Origin: Streptomyces viridochromogenes DSM 40736
GTDB taxonomy: Bacteria > Actinomycetota > Actinomycetes > Streptomycetales > Streptomycetaceae
DNA length: 64,000 bases
Assembly (NCBI RefSeq): GCF_000158955.1
Contig: NZ_GG657757.1
Coordinates: 7,963,945-8,027,944, forward strand
Direction: 5' to 3'
Made by a program: the position numbers and the translations under genes. Each line of letters begins with the position of its first letter. Positions within the stretch are counted from its first letter, which is position 1. Of this stretch, positions 1-9,216 are shown piece after piece. Below the pieces are notes generated by a model. That model was not told the origin of the DNA. It saw only the letters and a program-made list of their open reading frames with translations, and did not search any database.

Positions 1-1090
1 TCTGCTCGGGTGGCAGGATCGGGACGCGGGTGCCCGGGGTGAACCTGCCGTGCTTGTAGGGGTTGCGGTCGACCGTGTACGGGAGCAGGTCGGGCCGGAT
101 GCCGCAGTGGTTGAGCAGGGTGTTGCCCTTGCCCGGGGCGCCGTAGCCGACGACCGTCTCACCGCGCTCGGCCGCCTCGATGAGGAACCGCAGCAGGTCC
201 CGGCGCACCTTGGCCACCCGGGCGGAGAACTCGGCGTACCCGGACAGCTCCTGCAGCCCGGCGGCCTTCTCCCGCGCCAGCACGTCGGCCACCCGCTGCG
301 AAGGCTCGCCCGCCACCTCGGACGGCCGGGCCCACAGCCGGACGGAACCGCCGTGCGTGGGCAGCAACTCGACGTCCACGAGCGTGAGTCCGCCGCTCGC
401 CAGCGCCCGGATCGCGGACGCGACCGTGTAGTACTGGAAGTGCTCGTGGTAGATCGTGTCGTACTGGTTCTCCTCGATCAGGGTCAGCAGGTGCTGCACC
501 TCGACGGAGACCCAGCCGTCGTCGGCGACCAGGGCGCGCAGCCCCCGGGTGAAGCCGACGACGTCCGGGATGTGCGCGTACACGTTGTTGGCCACGACCA
601 GGTCCGCCGGGCCGTGCTCGGCGCGGACGGCCGAGCCGGTGTCCGGGCTCAGGAACTCCGTGAGCGTGGGCACGCCCGCCTCCCGCGCCGCCGCGCCCAC
701 GTTCACCGAGGGCTCGATGCCGAGGCAGCGGATCTGGCGGTCCACCACGTGCCGCAGCAGGTACCCGTCGTTGCTCGCGACCTCGACCACGAAGGCGTCG
801 GGGCCGAGACCCACCCGCTCCACGGCGCCGGCGACGAACGTGCGCGCGTGCTCCACCCAGGAGGTCGAGTACGAGGAGAAGTACGCGTACTCCTCGAACG
901 TCTCCTCCGGCGTGATCAGCGGCGGGATCTGAGCCATCCAGCAGTCGGTGCAGACCCGCAGGTGCAGCGGGTACGCGGGCTCCGGTTGATCCAGTTGGTC
1001 CGCGGCGAGAAAGCTCTCACACGGCGGCGTCGCCCCGAGATCGACGACGCTCGCCATCGCTTCCGAGCCGCAGAGTCGGCATCGTGTCAT
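1..1090 (-). CDS. SAM-dependent C-methyltransferase of the exopolysaccharide cluster (3' end outside window)
   Basis: This is a class I methyltransferase of the nucleotide-sugar C-methyltransferase type (NovU/TylCIII-like). It begins with a probable zinc-binding segment (CRLCG near residue 4 and CTDC about 55 residues later), followed by the SAM-binding stretch VVEVASNDGYLL. A later VVGYGAPGKGNTLL segment is typical of the C-terminal domain of this family. The ATG shares bases with the TGA of the upstream glycosyltransferase (ATGA), so translation is coupled. About 363 codons are visible and the last few dozen lie beyond the left edge. In this setting it probably C-methylates a sugar nucleotide or a glycan residue, but the substrate cannot be read from the sequence. 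Confidence 0.85.
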   Translation of the reverse strand, partial: MTRCRLCGSEAMASVVDLGATPPCESFLAADQLDQPEPAYPLHLRVCTDCWMAQIPPLITPEETFEEYAYFSSYSTSWVEHARTFVAGAVERVGLGPDAFVVEVASNDGYLLRHVVDRQIRCLGIEPSVNVGAAAREAGVPTLTEFLSPDTGSAVRAEHGPADLVVANNVYAHIPDVVGFTRGLRALVADDGWVSVEVQHLLTLIEENQYDTIYHEHFQYYTVASAIRALASGGLTLVDVELLPTHGGSVRLWARPSEVAGEPSQRVADVLAREKAAGLQELSGYAEFSARVAKVRRDLLRFLIEAAERGETVVGYGAPGKGNTLLNHCGIRPDLLPYTVDRNPYKHGRFTPGTRVPILPPEQ

Positions 1091-2295
1091 GTACTGCCCC
1101 CCAGTAATTCCGACCGACCCGCGATCGCGGTGCGGTACTCCTCCATCAGGCGCTCCAGCCCGACGGCCGGGCTGAAGCCCTGTTCGTAACGGCGCCGGGC
1201 CGCCTGCCCCATCTCCCGGTTGCGGGCCGGCCCGGCCGTGATCCGGCGCAGGCAGGACGCGAGCGAGGCGGCATCGCCCGGCCGGTGCAGCAGCCCGGTC
1301 GCCCCGTCCTCGACGAGCTCGACGAACGCGCCGTGCCCGGCGGCGACGGCCGGGACCCCCGCCGCCATCGCCTCCACGACCACCAGGCCGAACGCCTCCA
1401 GCCAGGTCGAAGGAGCCACCACGGCGACCGACCGCGCGACGGCCCGCCGGCACTCCGCCGGGTCGTACAGGCCGACGTAGCGCACGTCGTCCCGGCCCGC
1501 CGCCCAGGCGGTCACCTCTCGCTCCAGCGGCCCCGCGCCGGCGACCACGAGCGGCACGCCCACACCACCGGCGGCGGCGAGCTCGTCCCACGCGGCCATG
1601 AGCAGCCGTACGCCCTTGGCCTCCGCCAGCCGGCCGAGATAGAGCAGATGCTCGCCGGAGCCCGCCCGGCAGGCGCCCGGGTCGGGCACGAAGTTGTGCT
1701 TCACCGCCAGCCGCTCGGCCGGCAGACCGGCCCCTACCAGGACGTCGCGCTGCGCCGCGGAGATGCAGAGGAACCGCTCTTCACCGGACCACCACCGCCG
1801 CCGGTTCACCGACAGACTCACCGCGAGCGGCACCGTCGCCAGCCGGGAGTTGCGGTAGCAGCCGTGCCGGACGGCGGGCAGCGGCGCGGACCCGACGCAC
1901 TCGGTGCAGGGCCGGCCGTCCCGCTGGAGCGTGCCGGGCGGGCAGACCTGGGTGTAGTTGTGCAGCGTGGCGACGACGGGCACGCCGGCGTCGGCGCAGG
2001 CGGTCAGCACCGCCGGCGACAGGAGCGGGAAGACGTTGTGGACGTGCACCACGTCCGGCCGCTCGGCGCGCAGCCGGGCGGCGAGTTCCGCGCGGACCGC
2101 CGGGTTCCACGGCACCAGCAGCGGCACCGCGGCCTTGCCCAGCAGCGACCGGGCGGCGATGTCGTCGCTGCGCCGCTCGAACACCTCGACCCGGTGGCCG
2201 GCTCCGCGCAGCAGCGCCACCTCCTGGTCGACGACGTTGTTCTCCCCGCTCGGCTGCGCCGAGGCGTAGCGGTTGTGCACCACGAGGACGTGCAT
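1087..2295 (-). CDS. Glycosyltransferase family 4 (GT-B)
   Basis: A 402-residue GT-B glycosyltransferase. The N-terminal domain starts with MHVLVVHNRYA and has the acceptor-side glycine loop (QPSGENNVV). The C-terminal half has LYLGRLAEAKGV, VVAGAGPLE and the E-x7-E nucleotide-sugar motif at E300 and E308 (EAFGLVVVEA). The ATG follows a strong GGAGGT ribosome-binding site 3 nt after the polymerase gene. Downstream it overlaps the methyltransferase by ATGA. It probably adds one sugar to the lipid-linked repeat unit on the cytoplasmic face; donor and linkage are unknown. Confidence 0.9.
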   Translation of the reverse strand: MHVLVVHNRYASAQPSGENNVVDQEVALLRGAGHRVEVFERRSDDIAARSLLGKAAVPLLVPWNPAVRAELAARLRAERPDVVHVHNVFPLLSPAVLTACADAGVPVVATLHNYTQVCPPGTLQRDGRPCTECVGSAPLPAVRHGCYRNSRLATVPLAVSLSVNRRRWWSGEERFLCISAAQRDVLVGAGLPAERLAVKHNFVPDPGACRAGSGEHLLYLGRLAEAKGVRLLMAAWDELAAAGGVGVPLVVAGAGPLEREVTAWAAGRDDVRYVGLYDPAECRRAVARSVAVVAPSTWLEAFGLVVVEAMAAGVPAVAAGHGAFVELVEDGATGLLHRPGDAASLASCLRRITAGPARNREMGQAARRRYEQGFSPAVGLERLMEEYRTAIAGRSELLGGST

Positions 2296-2297
2296 GT

Positions 2298-3557
2298 TCA
2301 GGTCACCTCCGATCTCCGGGCCCATCGCGGGACGGGACGTCGAGGGGTTGCGGGCGTCGAGGCTTCGGGCGTCGTGAGGGGAGTGGCCGCGGCAGGTGCC
2401 GCCAGCAGCGAGGCGGCCACGGTGAGATGCAGCAGATACGGCGAGGCGTCGCCCAGCCCGGCCTCGGTGTACGACGCGATCGCGCAGTAGCTGATCAGGA
2501 AGATCGCGCAGGCCCTCGACAGCGACGGCGGCCGCAGCAGGGCGACGCCGCCCAGCACGACCAGGAACGCCGCCACCAGGGCGACACCGGCCATACCCTG
2601 CTCGTGGTAGACGGCCAGCCAGCTGTTGTCGATCGGCAGCCCGCCGAACGACTTGTCGCCGAGGCCCGCGCCGAACACGTACTCCGAGGCCGTCCGGGGC
2701 GCCGCCAGCAGGGCGTCCCAGACCTTGGCCCGGCCGGTGAGGCTGGTGAAGTTCTCCTGGCTCTGTCCGCGCAGGAACCAGGCCTGCAGCGCGGAGCCGA
2801 AACCCACCGCGGCCACGGCGGCGCACAGCACCGCCCAGGTGAAGAACCGGCGGGCGGCGGCGCTGGTCAGAAAGAGCGAGCCGATCGCCAACGTCAGCCC
2901 GGCGAGCAGGCCGAGGGTGGCCGTCCGGGTGTGGGTCAGCGCGAGCAGGACGAGGGACGGCACGATGACCACTGCCGCGCTGGTCCTGTCGGTCCGACGG
3001 CCCATGAGGAGCAGCACGGTGAGCCCGATGATCACCGCGGCGTACTGTCCGATCTGCGGCGGGGTGAGCGGCCACAACGCGCCGACCAGCCGTCCGCCGT
3101 AGAGCTCGGGCAGGGCGGCGCCCGGTGAGATGACCAGGCCGGCGGCCACCGACCCGAGCACCGCGAAGTACATCCGGATGTGGTGCCGGACGAACGTCGG
3201 GCCGCCGTCCCACCAGCGGCTGAGCAGCCACAGCGTGCCGAGGAAGAGAGCCAGCCGGGCGCAGCGGAACAGCGCGCCGAACCCGGACTCCAGGTCCGCG
3301 CTGGAGATCACGCTCGGCACCAGCAGCAAGGTGAGCAGGAGCAGGAAGGCGCTGGCCCGGATACGCAGCCGGAGATTGACCGCGAGCGCCAGCGTGAACG
3401 CGGCGACCAGCGCACCCATGGTGACCATCTGGATGAGGGAGCGGGGCAGCGGGACGATGGTCTTCGCCCCGGCGGAACCGAGCGTGTTGAGGATCAGCAG
3501 CCCCCAGGCCGTCCCGACGACCCTCGACGTGTGGTCCGCGCCCGTGTCCGCGCGCAT
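2298..3557 (-). CDS. O-antigen ligase / Wzy-type polysaccharide polymerase
   Basis: A 419-residue polytopic protein with roughly ten hydrophobic segments. It has a long periplasmic-type loop after about residue 260 carrying SLTGRAKVWDALL, which matches the S-G-R-x-x-x-W signature of the O-antigen ligase/Wzy family. It is the only polymerase candidate in the operon and would join undecaprenyl-linked repeat units outside the membrane. The start chosen is the ATG 9 nt after AGGAGG; an in-frame start seven codons upstream overlaps the preceding gene more and has a weaker site. The start lies 2 nt from the stop of the beta-helix gene upstream. Confidence 0.82.
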   Translation of the reverse strand: MRADTGADHTSRVVGTAWGLLILNTLGSAGAKTIVPLPRSLIQMVTMGALVAAFTLALAVNLRLRIRASAFLLLLTLLLVPSVISSADLESGFGALFRCARLALFLGTLWLLSRWWDGGPTFVRHHIRMYFAVLGSVAAGLVISPGAALPELYGGRLVGALWPLTPPQIGQYAAVIIGLTVLLLMGRRTDRTSAAVVIVPSLVLLALTHTRTATLGLLAGLTLAIGSLFLTSAAARRFFTWAVLCAAVAAVGFGSALQAWFLRGQSQENFTSLTGRAKVWDALLAAPRTASEYVFGAGLGDKSFGGLPIDNSWLAVYHEQGMAGVALVAAFLVVLGGVALLRPPSLSRACAIFLISYCAIASYTEAGLGDASPYLLHLTVAASLLAAPAAATPLTTPEASTPATPRRPVPRWARRSEVT

Positions 3558-3558
3558 C

Positions 3559-5079
3559 TCAACCACCCTCCTGTGCACGGAAGGTGCTGCCCGCGTCCTG
3601 CCGGTACGGAGTGCTCTGCCACTGCCCGGAGTCCAGCAGCCGGCTCGGGTCGTGGGCGACGAACGTCCAGGGTCCGAGGTAGACGTTGTCGTGCCAGCGG
3701 TTGCCCTGCTCGCGGGTGATCGCCTCGGCCACCCGCTCGCCCTGGTACGGCGACCAGTCCGGATAGGTGCCGTAGTTGGCCAGCACCGCCATGCGGTCGC
3801 ACTTCACCGTGCAGCCGACGACGGACTTGTCCAGCACGAAGCGGTTGCCGTGGATGTCCACCCGCTGGGTCTTCCACCGGCAGTCGGCGTAGAGCGGTGC
3901 GGTGGCGATTCCCGGCTGTGCGCAGCGGCCGGTGTCCTTCACCAGCAACGTGCAGTCACCGGAGGAGGTGTTGGCCGGACTGTTGCAGAACCGGTCGGCG
4001 TTCTCCCACAGGGTGATGCCGGACCAGTTGTTCTCCAGCACGTTCCGATAGATCTCGATCTTGTCGGTGCGGGCTCTGATCCGTGGTTCGCCGCCGGACT
4101 CGGACAGGTAGATCGTCGCGAACGGGAAGTTGTCCCCGCGGTCGGCGTACCTGCGGCCCTCGACCCGGTTGTTCCGCCGGATCGTGTTGTTCCGGATGAC
4201 CGCGTTGTAGCTCGTCTCGTAGATCAGCGCGGCACCGTCGTTGGCCTCCAGCACGTTGTCCTCGACGCGGAAGTCGTTGTTGTTGGTGTCCGCCCACAAC
4301 CCGGCACCGCGGTTGTCGTGCACCCAGTTGCCGCGCACATCGGCGCCGTTGACCGCCCAGAACTTGATGCCGCCGGTGCAGCCGCAGCCCTTCCGCCGCC
4401 GCTCCCAGTCGTCCCTGTTGTTGCCGGCGATCTCGTTGCCCTCGACCACCAGGCCGCTGATCCGGCCGGTGGCCTTGTACGCGTTCATGCCGTACTGACC
4501 GTTGCCGCGCAGGCAGCTGGCGCGGACCCGCTGGCGGGCACCGGCCATCAGCCCGGCGCCGGAGTTGTTCTGGATCGTCGCGTGCTCGACCACCCATTCG
4601 TCGGCCGAGTCGTGGTTGACCACGCCCTCGTCATGCGGTGCGACGAAACCCTGCACGGTCAGGTAGCGGATGGTGACGCCCCGGGCGGTGCCGCCGAACG
4701 CGTACTGGTTGGACTTCCGGCCGTCGAGCACCGCTCCCGGCGCGCCGAGGTAGGTGTTCCCCTCCTTGGGGAGGACCTGGGCGTAGCGGTCCGGTTCGAG
4801 CCTGTGCCTGCCCGGTCGCAGCCAGAACGTGGTGTTCGGGGGGCTGCTCTTGGTCTTCGCCGCCAGGTCACCGGCCACCGTGGGATCGACCGTCACCGCG
4901 CCCGCCGGCGCCTTCGCCGGCCCGGCCGCCGGCTTGTCGCACACCCGCGCCACGGACGTGGACGGCGCAGCGGTCGGCTTCGGCCGCGCGCCCGGCGTGC
5001 TCTCACAGCCGGTCGCCGCGAGCAGGGCCAGCGCCAGCGGCGCGGCCGGCCACGCCCAGTGCCGCCACTTGATCCCCAC
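3559..5079 (-). CDS. Right-handed parallel beta-helix lipoprotein
   Basis: A 506-residue exported protein. It has a lipoprotein-type signal ending in AATGC and then a short Thr/Pro/Ala-rich linker. The body is a repeated strand pattern rich in Asn with turns such as VEGNEIAGNN, VRGNWVHDN, VEDNVLEANDG, IRNNTIRRNN and YRNVLENNWSG. That pattern is diagnostic of parallel beta-helix proteins (pectate-lyase, AlgG and polysaccharide epimerase/lyase folds). The GTG start gives the signal peptide directly. Next to a lyase-like gene, it is a candidate extracytoplasmic polymer-modifying enzyme or binding protein. I cannot identify catalytic residues, so the activity is open. Confidence 0.8.
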   Translation of the reverse strand: MGIKWRHWAWPAAPLALALLAATGCESTPGARPKPTAAPSTSVARVCDKPAAGPAKAPAGAVTVDPTVAGDLAAKTKSSPPNTTFWLRPGRHRLEPDRYAQVLPKEGNTYLGAPGAVLDGRKSNQYAFGGTARGVTIRYLTVQGFVAPHDEGVVNHDSADEWVVEHATIQNNSGAGLMAGARQRVRASCLRGNGQYGMNAYKATGRISGLVVEGNEIAGNNRDDWERRRKGCGCTGGIKFWAVNGADVRGNWVHDNRGAGLWADTNNNDFRVEDNVLEANDGAALIYETSYNAVIRNNTIRRNNRVEGRRYADRGDNFPFATIYLSESGGEPRIRARTDKIEIYRNVLENNWSGITLWENADRFCNSPANTSSGDCTLLVKDTGRCAQPGIATAPLYADCRWKTQRVDIHGNRFVLDKSVVGCTVKCDRMAVLANYGTYPDWSPYQGERVAEAITREQGNRWHDNVYLGPWTFVAHDPSRLLDSGQWQSTPYRQDAGSTFRAQEGG

Positions 5080-5087
5080 GCGCCCCC

Positions 5088-7031
5088 CTAGCCGCGGAAC
5101 CCGAGCACGGTGGTGAACCCCTCCACGCCGTCGGCGAAGCCGGTGCCGACGAGTGTGGTGGCGGGTTCCTTGCGCCCGAAGCCGGCGGAGTACCAGCCCA
5201 GCGGCGGGTCGGTCTCGCCGCGGTGCGCCCGCCAGACCAGCTGCCCGGGCAGGTCGAGCACCGCGGAGCGGTCCTCGCCGTCGCGGGTCCAGGTGAGCAC
5301 CGCCCGGTTTCCCACCAGGTCCGCTGCGATCGCGGGGCCGAGGTGGAACGCCAGCCGCACGGCCCGGCGCGGGCCGCGCACCTCGTCGACCACCCTCAGC
5401 TCCTCGGCTGCGGCCGTCAGCTCCACCCGGCGGCGGTGCACGGACTCCTGGTAGCCGTCGTGCTCGGCGCACCAGCGGGCCACCCCCTCCTCGGACGTAT
5501 CCGCGACCAGGACGCGGCTGCGGGCATGCCGGGTCCACAGGAACGGGCCGCCGGAGACGGACTGGTCACCGTCGTCCAGTTGCAGGGTGTTGTGGCCGAG
5601 GGTGGACCGGAAGTACTGCCGCCACTCGGGCTGCCCGTGGTAGCAGAACGTCCCCGGGTCGGCGAGCACGTCGACCCCGTCGTGCCGGACCTCCACGGAC
5701 AGCGCGTCCGCGTGGGCGTGCGCGGCGATGGACAGGAAGCCGTGCGGGCCACCGTCGCAGCGGCACCAGATCTTCTCCGGACCGCGCAGGGTGGTGAGCC
5801 CCGCGTCGGCGAAGTGGGCCGGCCGGCTCACCGGGCGGGACACGGCCAGTTCAGTGGGTTCGATGAGCGCGGCCAGCAGCGGGGTGCGCACATCGGTGCC
5901 GGTCACCGCCGGCCACCAGGCGAGCCGGCCGAACACGGCGTCCCCGGTGGCCAGCAGCGAGGCCCAGCGGTCGGTGCCCGCGCCGTCCACGACCAGACCG
6001 TGCCCGTCGTCCGCGTCCCCCTGGCGCGGCGGCCGCAACCGGTTGTCCACGACGGCCGCGAGCGCGTCGGTCATCCGCAGCAGCACAAGGCGGACGGTCG
6101 CGGGGACCGGCACGCCCGCCGCGTCCGCCTCGGCCACCGCGGCCAGGCCGAGCTCCAGCACCAGTCCGTGGTACTCGGTGGCCAGTTCGCGGTTGAGGCC
6201 GGAGACGAAGGTGTTGCCGCGCAGATGCCGCTCCAGGGACCGCAGCGCGTCGGCCCGCCAGCGCGCCGAGGCGGGGAACCACCCGAACGCGCAGGCCGCG
6301 GCGAACTGCCCGGCGGCCTCGGCGATGACGTGGTTGTTCGCCGAAGACCCCCGGCTGGGGAAGGCCGCCAGCCAGCGCTGGTGGTGCCAGATCTGGTTCA
6401 GCGCCACCGGGTTGCCCTCGAACAGCCCGGCCACGCCCGGCCAGCCGTCGAGCAGCCGGCGGATCCACACCCAGGACAGCAGCCGGATGCCCAGCTCGAT
6501 GCCGCTGATCCAGTGCACGCCGCGCAGCGGTGGGTTGACCGTCCACCACGACCGCAGGTGCTCGGCCACCCGCTCGGCGTACCGCTCGTCCCCGGTGATC
6601 GCGTAGGCGGCGGCGAGCACGGTGAGGTACTGGTGCCGGGACGGCTCCCAGATCTGCTTGATGTCCCCGACCGCGTCCTCGTTCCGGTAGGGCACGTCGA
6701 AGGCGTAGCCACCCGGCGCCCGGCGCCCGGTCTTCGGGTCGTACCACCAGTCCGGGGCGGCCAGGTCGTCGCGGACCACCCCGAAGAACTCGGCGTGCCC
6801 CGCCATCAGCCGGTCCGCCTCGGCGATGAGGCGTTTCGCGGCGTCCGGCGGTACCGCGGCGATCGTCCCCGCGGGCAGCACCGCGGTGAACCGGGCGCCG
6901 GTCACGTTCGGGCAGTGCGGCGGAGCCGAACGCCACCGCCGCCTGCGCACCGCGTCGCCCGCCCGGCCGCCGACCTCCCGCGGTCCCATCCGGGACAGCC
7001 GCCGCAGGTACCAGCCCGCGCTCATGGTCAT
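5088..7031 (-). CDS. Heparinase II/III family protein (uronate polysaccharide lyase-like)
   Basis: A 647-residue protein with the two-part architecture of this family. The N-terminal half is an alpha/alpha-toroid (PYRNEDAVGDIKQIWEPSRH, HWISGIELGIR, SSANNHVIAEAAGQFA). The C-terminal half is a beta-sandwich (FLSIAAHAHADALSVEV, DPGTFCYHG, STLGHNTLQLD). The NNHVIAE and HAHAD segments are where the family keeps its active-site His, Asn and Tyr residues. No signal peptide is visible, as for many relatives in exopolysaccharide operons. The ATG overlaps the upstream TGA (ATGA). Known members cleave uronic-acid glycans by beta-elimination. Its partner here, a fused oxidoreductase, is often found beside such genes. 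Confidence 0.85.
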   Translation of the reverse strand: MTMSAGWYLRRLSRMGPREVGGRAGDAVRRRRWRSAPPHCPNVTGARFTAVLPAGTIAAVPPDAAKRLIAEADRLMAGHAEFFGVVRDDLAAPDWWYDPKTGRRAPGGYAFDVPYRNEDAVGDIKQIWEPSRHQYLTVLAAAYAITGDERYAERVAEHLRSWWTVNPPLRGVHWISGIELGIRLLSWVWIRRLLDGWPGVAGLFEGNPVALNQIWHHQRWLAAFPSRGSSANNHVIAEAAGQFAAACAFGWFPASARWRADALRSLERHLRGNTFVSGLNRELATEYHGLVLELGLAAVAEADAAGVPVPATVRLVLLRMTDALAAVVDNRLRPPRQGDADDGHGLVVDGAGTDRWASLLATGDAVFGRLAWWPAVTGTDVRTPLLAALIEPTELAVSRPVSRPAHFADAGLTTLRGPEKIWCRCDGGPHGFLSIAAHAHADALSVEVRHDGVDVLADPGTFCYHGQPEWRQYFRSTLGHNTLQLDDGDQSVSGGPFLWTRHARSRVLVADTSEEGVARWCAEHDGYQESVHRRRVELTAAAEELRVVDEVRGPRRAVRLAFHLGPAIAADLVGNRAVLTWTRDGEDRSAVLDLPGQLVWRAHRGETDPPLGWYSAGFGRKEPATTLVGTGFADGVEGFTTVLGFRG

Positions 7032-9199
7032 CGCGCTCTCGCCAACGTCACCGGCGCGCCGCCGGCCAGGCCGGCCTGCACGGCGAGGGTGGCCGCGGTG
7101 GTGGCGACCAGTGACTCCAGCGGCACCGGCATCGGCCCGCCGGTCCGTACGGCCTTGACGAACGCGGCCAGTTCGGCGTTCTGGCCCTTGTCCCGGGCCT
7201 TCGGCAGCCGCGAACTGACCCATCGCTTGCTGCCGTACACCGAGGCACGGACGAAGTCGTCGAGCCGCAGCACCTTGCCGTCCGCGACCATGTCCAGCGT
7301 CTCCTTGGGGAAGCCGGGCGAACCGGTGGTGACGTAGCTGATGGTGGCGGTGGACCCGTCCGGGTAGCGCAGCAGGACCTGCAGATCCTCGTTGCCGGGT
7401 GTGGTGATCGCGTACACCGAGACCGGGTCGGCCCCGAGCAGCCAGCTCGCCGTGTCGATGAAGTGTCCGCCCTCGCCGGCGAACCGTGAGCCCTCGGTGC
7501 CCTGCTGGAGGTACCAGCTGCCGTGGTCGAGACGGCCCGCGTTGACCAGGTAGCGCAGGCTCGCCGGGCCGGTCCGGGCGCCGAACCGCTGCCTGGCCTC
7601 CCGCAGCAGCGGCGCGAACCGGCGGTTGAAGCCCACCTGCAGCCGGTCGTTGCCGGACTCCTCCACCGCCGCGAGCACGCCCGCCAGCTCGTCCTCGCTG
7701 AGCGCCAACGGCTTCTCCACGAACACCGCCTTGCCGGCCAGCAGCGCCCGTCGGGTCAGTTCGGCGTGCGAGCTGTGCCGGGTGACCACGAACACCGCGT
7801 CGACGGACTTGTCGCCGAGCACGGCGTCGAGATCGGTGGTGGCCTCGGCGAAGCCGAACTTCCGCTGCGCGTTGGTCGCGGACAGCGCCGTCGTGGTGAC
7901 GACCGTCGACAACTCGACGCCCTCGCGCTGTGCCAGGTGCGGCAGCAGCATCGACGTGGCGTAGTTGCCCGCGCCGACGAACGCGAGCCGCACCGGCGTC
8001 CTGGCGGCCCGGGCCGGGCTCGGCCGCACGTTCACCGGGGGCACGGCCACCGTCGGAGCCTGCGCTTCCACCTCCCGTCCGGGGTACCGGAACAGCACGG
8101 CCACGGCCTTCAACTCGCCGTCCTTCAGGCTCCGGTACGTCTCCACCGCGTCGTCGAAGTCGGCGACGTGGGAGATCAGGGGCTCCACGTCGACGCTGCC
8201 GCGGGCGGCGAGGTCGAGGAAGCACGCCAGGTTGCGGCGCTCGGTCCAGCGGACATAGCCGATCGGATAGTCGCGCCCTTCGAGTTCGTACTCCGGGTCG
8301 TAGCGACCGGGACCGTACGACCGGGAGAACCGGACGTCGAGCTCCTTCTCGTAGTACGCGTTCCACGGCAGGTCCAGGCGGCACTTGCCGATGTCGACGA
8401 CCCGGCCGCGGTCCCGGCAGAGCCGGGCGGCCAGCTCGACGGGCTGGTTGCTGCCGCCGCCGGCGGCCAGATACACCTGGTCCACGCCGTGACCGCCGGT
8501 GAGTTCGGCGACGGAGGCCTCCACGGCCGAGGAGTCGGGATCGCCGCAGGCCGCCGCGCCGAGGCGTTCGGCGAGCTCGCAGCGCGCCGGGTCGGGGTCG
8601 ACCCCGACGACGCGGACCCCCGAGGCGGCAAGGAGCTGTACCACCAGCTGCCCGATCAGCCCGAGCCCGATGACCAGCGCCACCTCGCCGAGCCGCGGCT
8701 CGCCCTGGCGGACGCCCTGCAACGCGATCGACCCGACCGTGCCGAAGGCGGCGTGCCGCGGCGCGAGACCGTCCGGCACCGGGGTGTACAGGTTCTTCGG
8801 CACCCAGTTGAGCTCGGCGTGCAACGCGTGTTCGTTGCCGGCGCAGGCCACCAGGTCGCCGACCTTCACGTCGTCGATCCCGGCGCCGACCTGCTCGACG
8901 ACCCCGCACAGCGAGTAGCCCAGCGGCGTGTAGGAGTCCAGCTTGCCCATCACCTTGCGGTAGGTGGCGGGCACCCCGTTGGTGGCCACGCTCTGCATGA
9001 CCTTGGCCACCTGGTCCGGGCGGGAGCGGGCCTTGCCCAGCATCGACATGCCGGCCTCGGACACCTTCATGAGCTCGGTCCCGGTGGATATCAGCGAGAA
9101 GGCGCTGCGGACCAGCACACCGCCCGGCTTGCATCCCGGCACCGGCACGTCGAGCACCGCCAGCTCGCCGCTCTTGTAGTTCTGCACAACCTGCTTCAC
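7028..9199 (-). CDS. Bi-domain oxidoreductase (zinc-type dehydrogenase + Gfo/Idh/MocA domain)
   Basis: A 723-residue fusion. Residues 1 to about 370 form a medium-chain dehydrogenase with the nucleotide-binding loop VIGLGLIGQLVVQ. From about residue 400 there is a Gfo/Idh/MocA domain (VRLAFVGAGNYATSML, then VFVEKPLALSEDEL, the family's EKP motif). Such fusions occur in polysaccharide clusters of many phyla next to heparinase-like genes. They are presumed to act on a sugar nucleotide, for example by oxidation followed by epimerisation or reduction. The GTG start has GGGAG upstream; a longer reading to about 9295 would overlap the amidotransferase gene and has no better site. Confidence 0.88.
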   Translation of the reverse strand: MKQVVQNYKSGELAVLDVPVPGCKPGGVLVRSAFSLISTGTELMKVSEAGMSMLGKARSRPDQVAKVMQSVATNGVPATYRKVMGKLDSYTPLGYSLCGVVEQVGAGIDDVKVGDLVACAGNEHALHAELNWVPKNLYTPVPDGLAPRHAAFGTVGSIALQGVRQGEPRLGEVALVIGLGLIGQLVVQLLAASGVRVVGVDPDPARCELAERLGAAACGDPDSSAVEASVAELTGGHGVDQVYLAAGGGSNQPVELAARLCRDRGRVVDIGKCRLDLPWNAYYEKELDVRFSRSYGPGRYDPEYELEGRDYPIGYVRWTERRNLACFLDLAARGSVDVEPLISHVADFDDAVETYRSLKDGELKAVAVLFRYPGREVEAQAPTVAVPPVNVRPSPARAARTPVRLAFVGAGNYATSMLLPHLAQREGVELSTVVTTTALSATNAQRKFGFAEATTDLDAVLGDKSVDAVFVVTRHSSHAELTRRALLAGKAVFVEKPLALSEDELAGVLAAVEESGNDRLQVGFNRRFAPLLREARQRFGARTGPASLRYLVNAGRLDHGSWYLQQGTEGSRFAGEGGHFIDTASWLLGADPVSVYAITTPGNEDLQVLLRYPDGSTATISYVTTGSPGFPKETLDMVADGKVLRLDDFVRASVYGSKRWVSSRLPKARDKGQNAELAAFVKAVRTGGPMPVPLESLVATTAATLAVQAGLAGGAPVTLARAR

Positions 9200-9216
9200 A
9201 CGAACTCCCGTGATTC

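Noticed and set aside
50..1189. Long plus-strand open frame opposite the methyltransferase
   Set aside because: Composition is Arg/Val/His/Gly-rich shadow translation, no ribosome-binding site, and the opposite strand encodes a recognisable enzyme.
5223..7337. 704-codon plus-strand frame opposite the heparinase-like gene
   Set aside because: Another GC-driven antisense frame; it has no domain signature and spans two real genes on the other strand.
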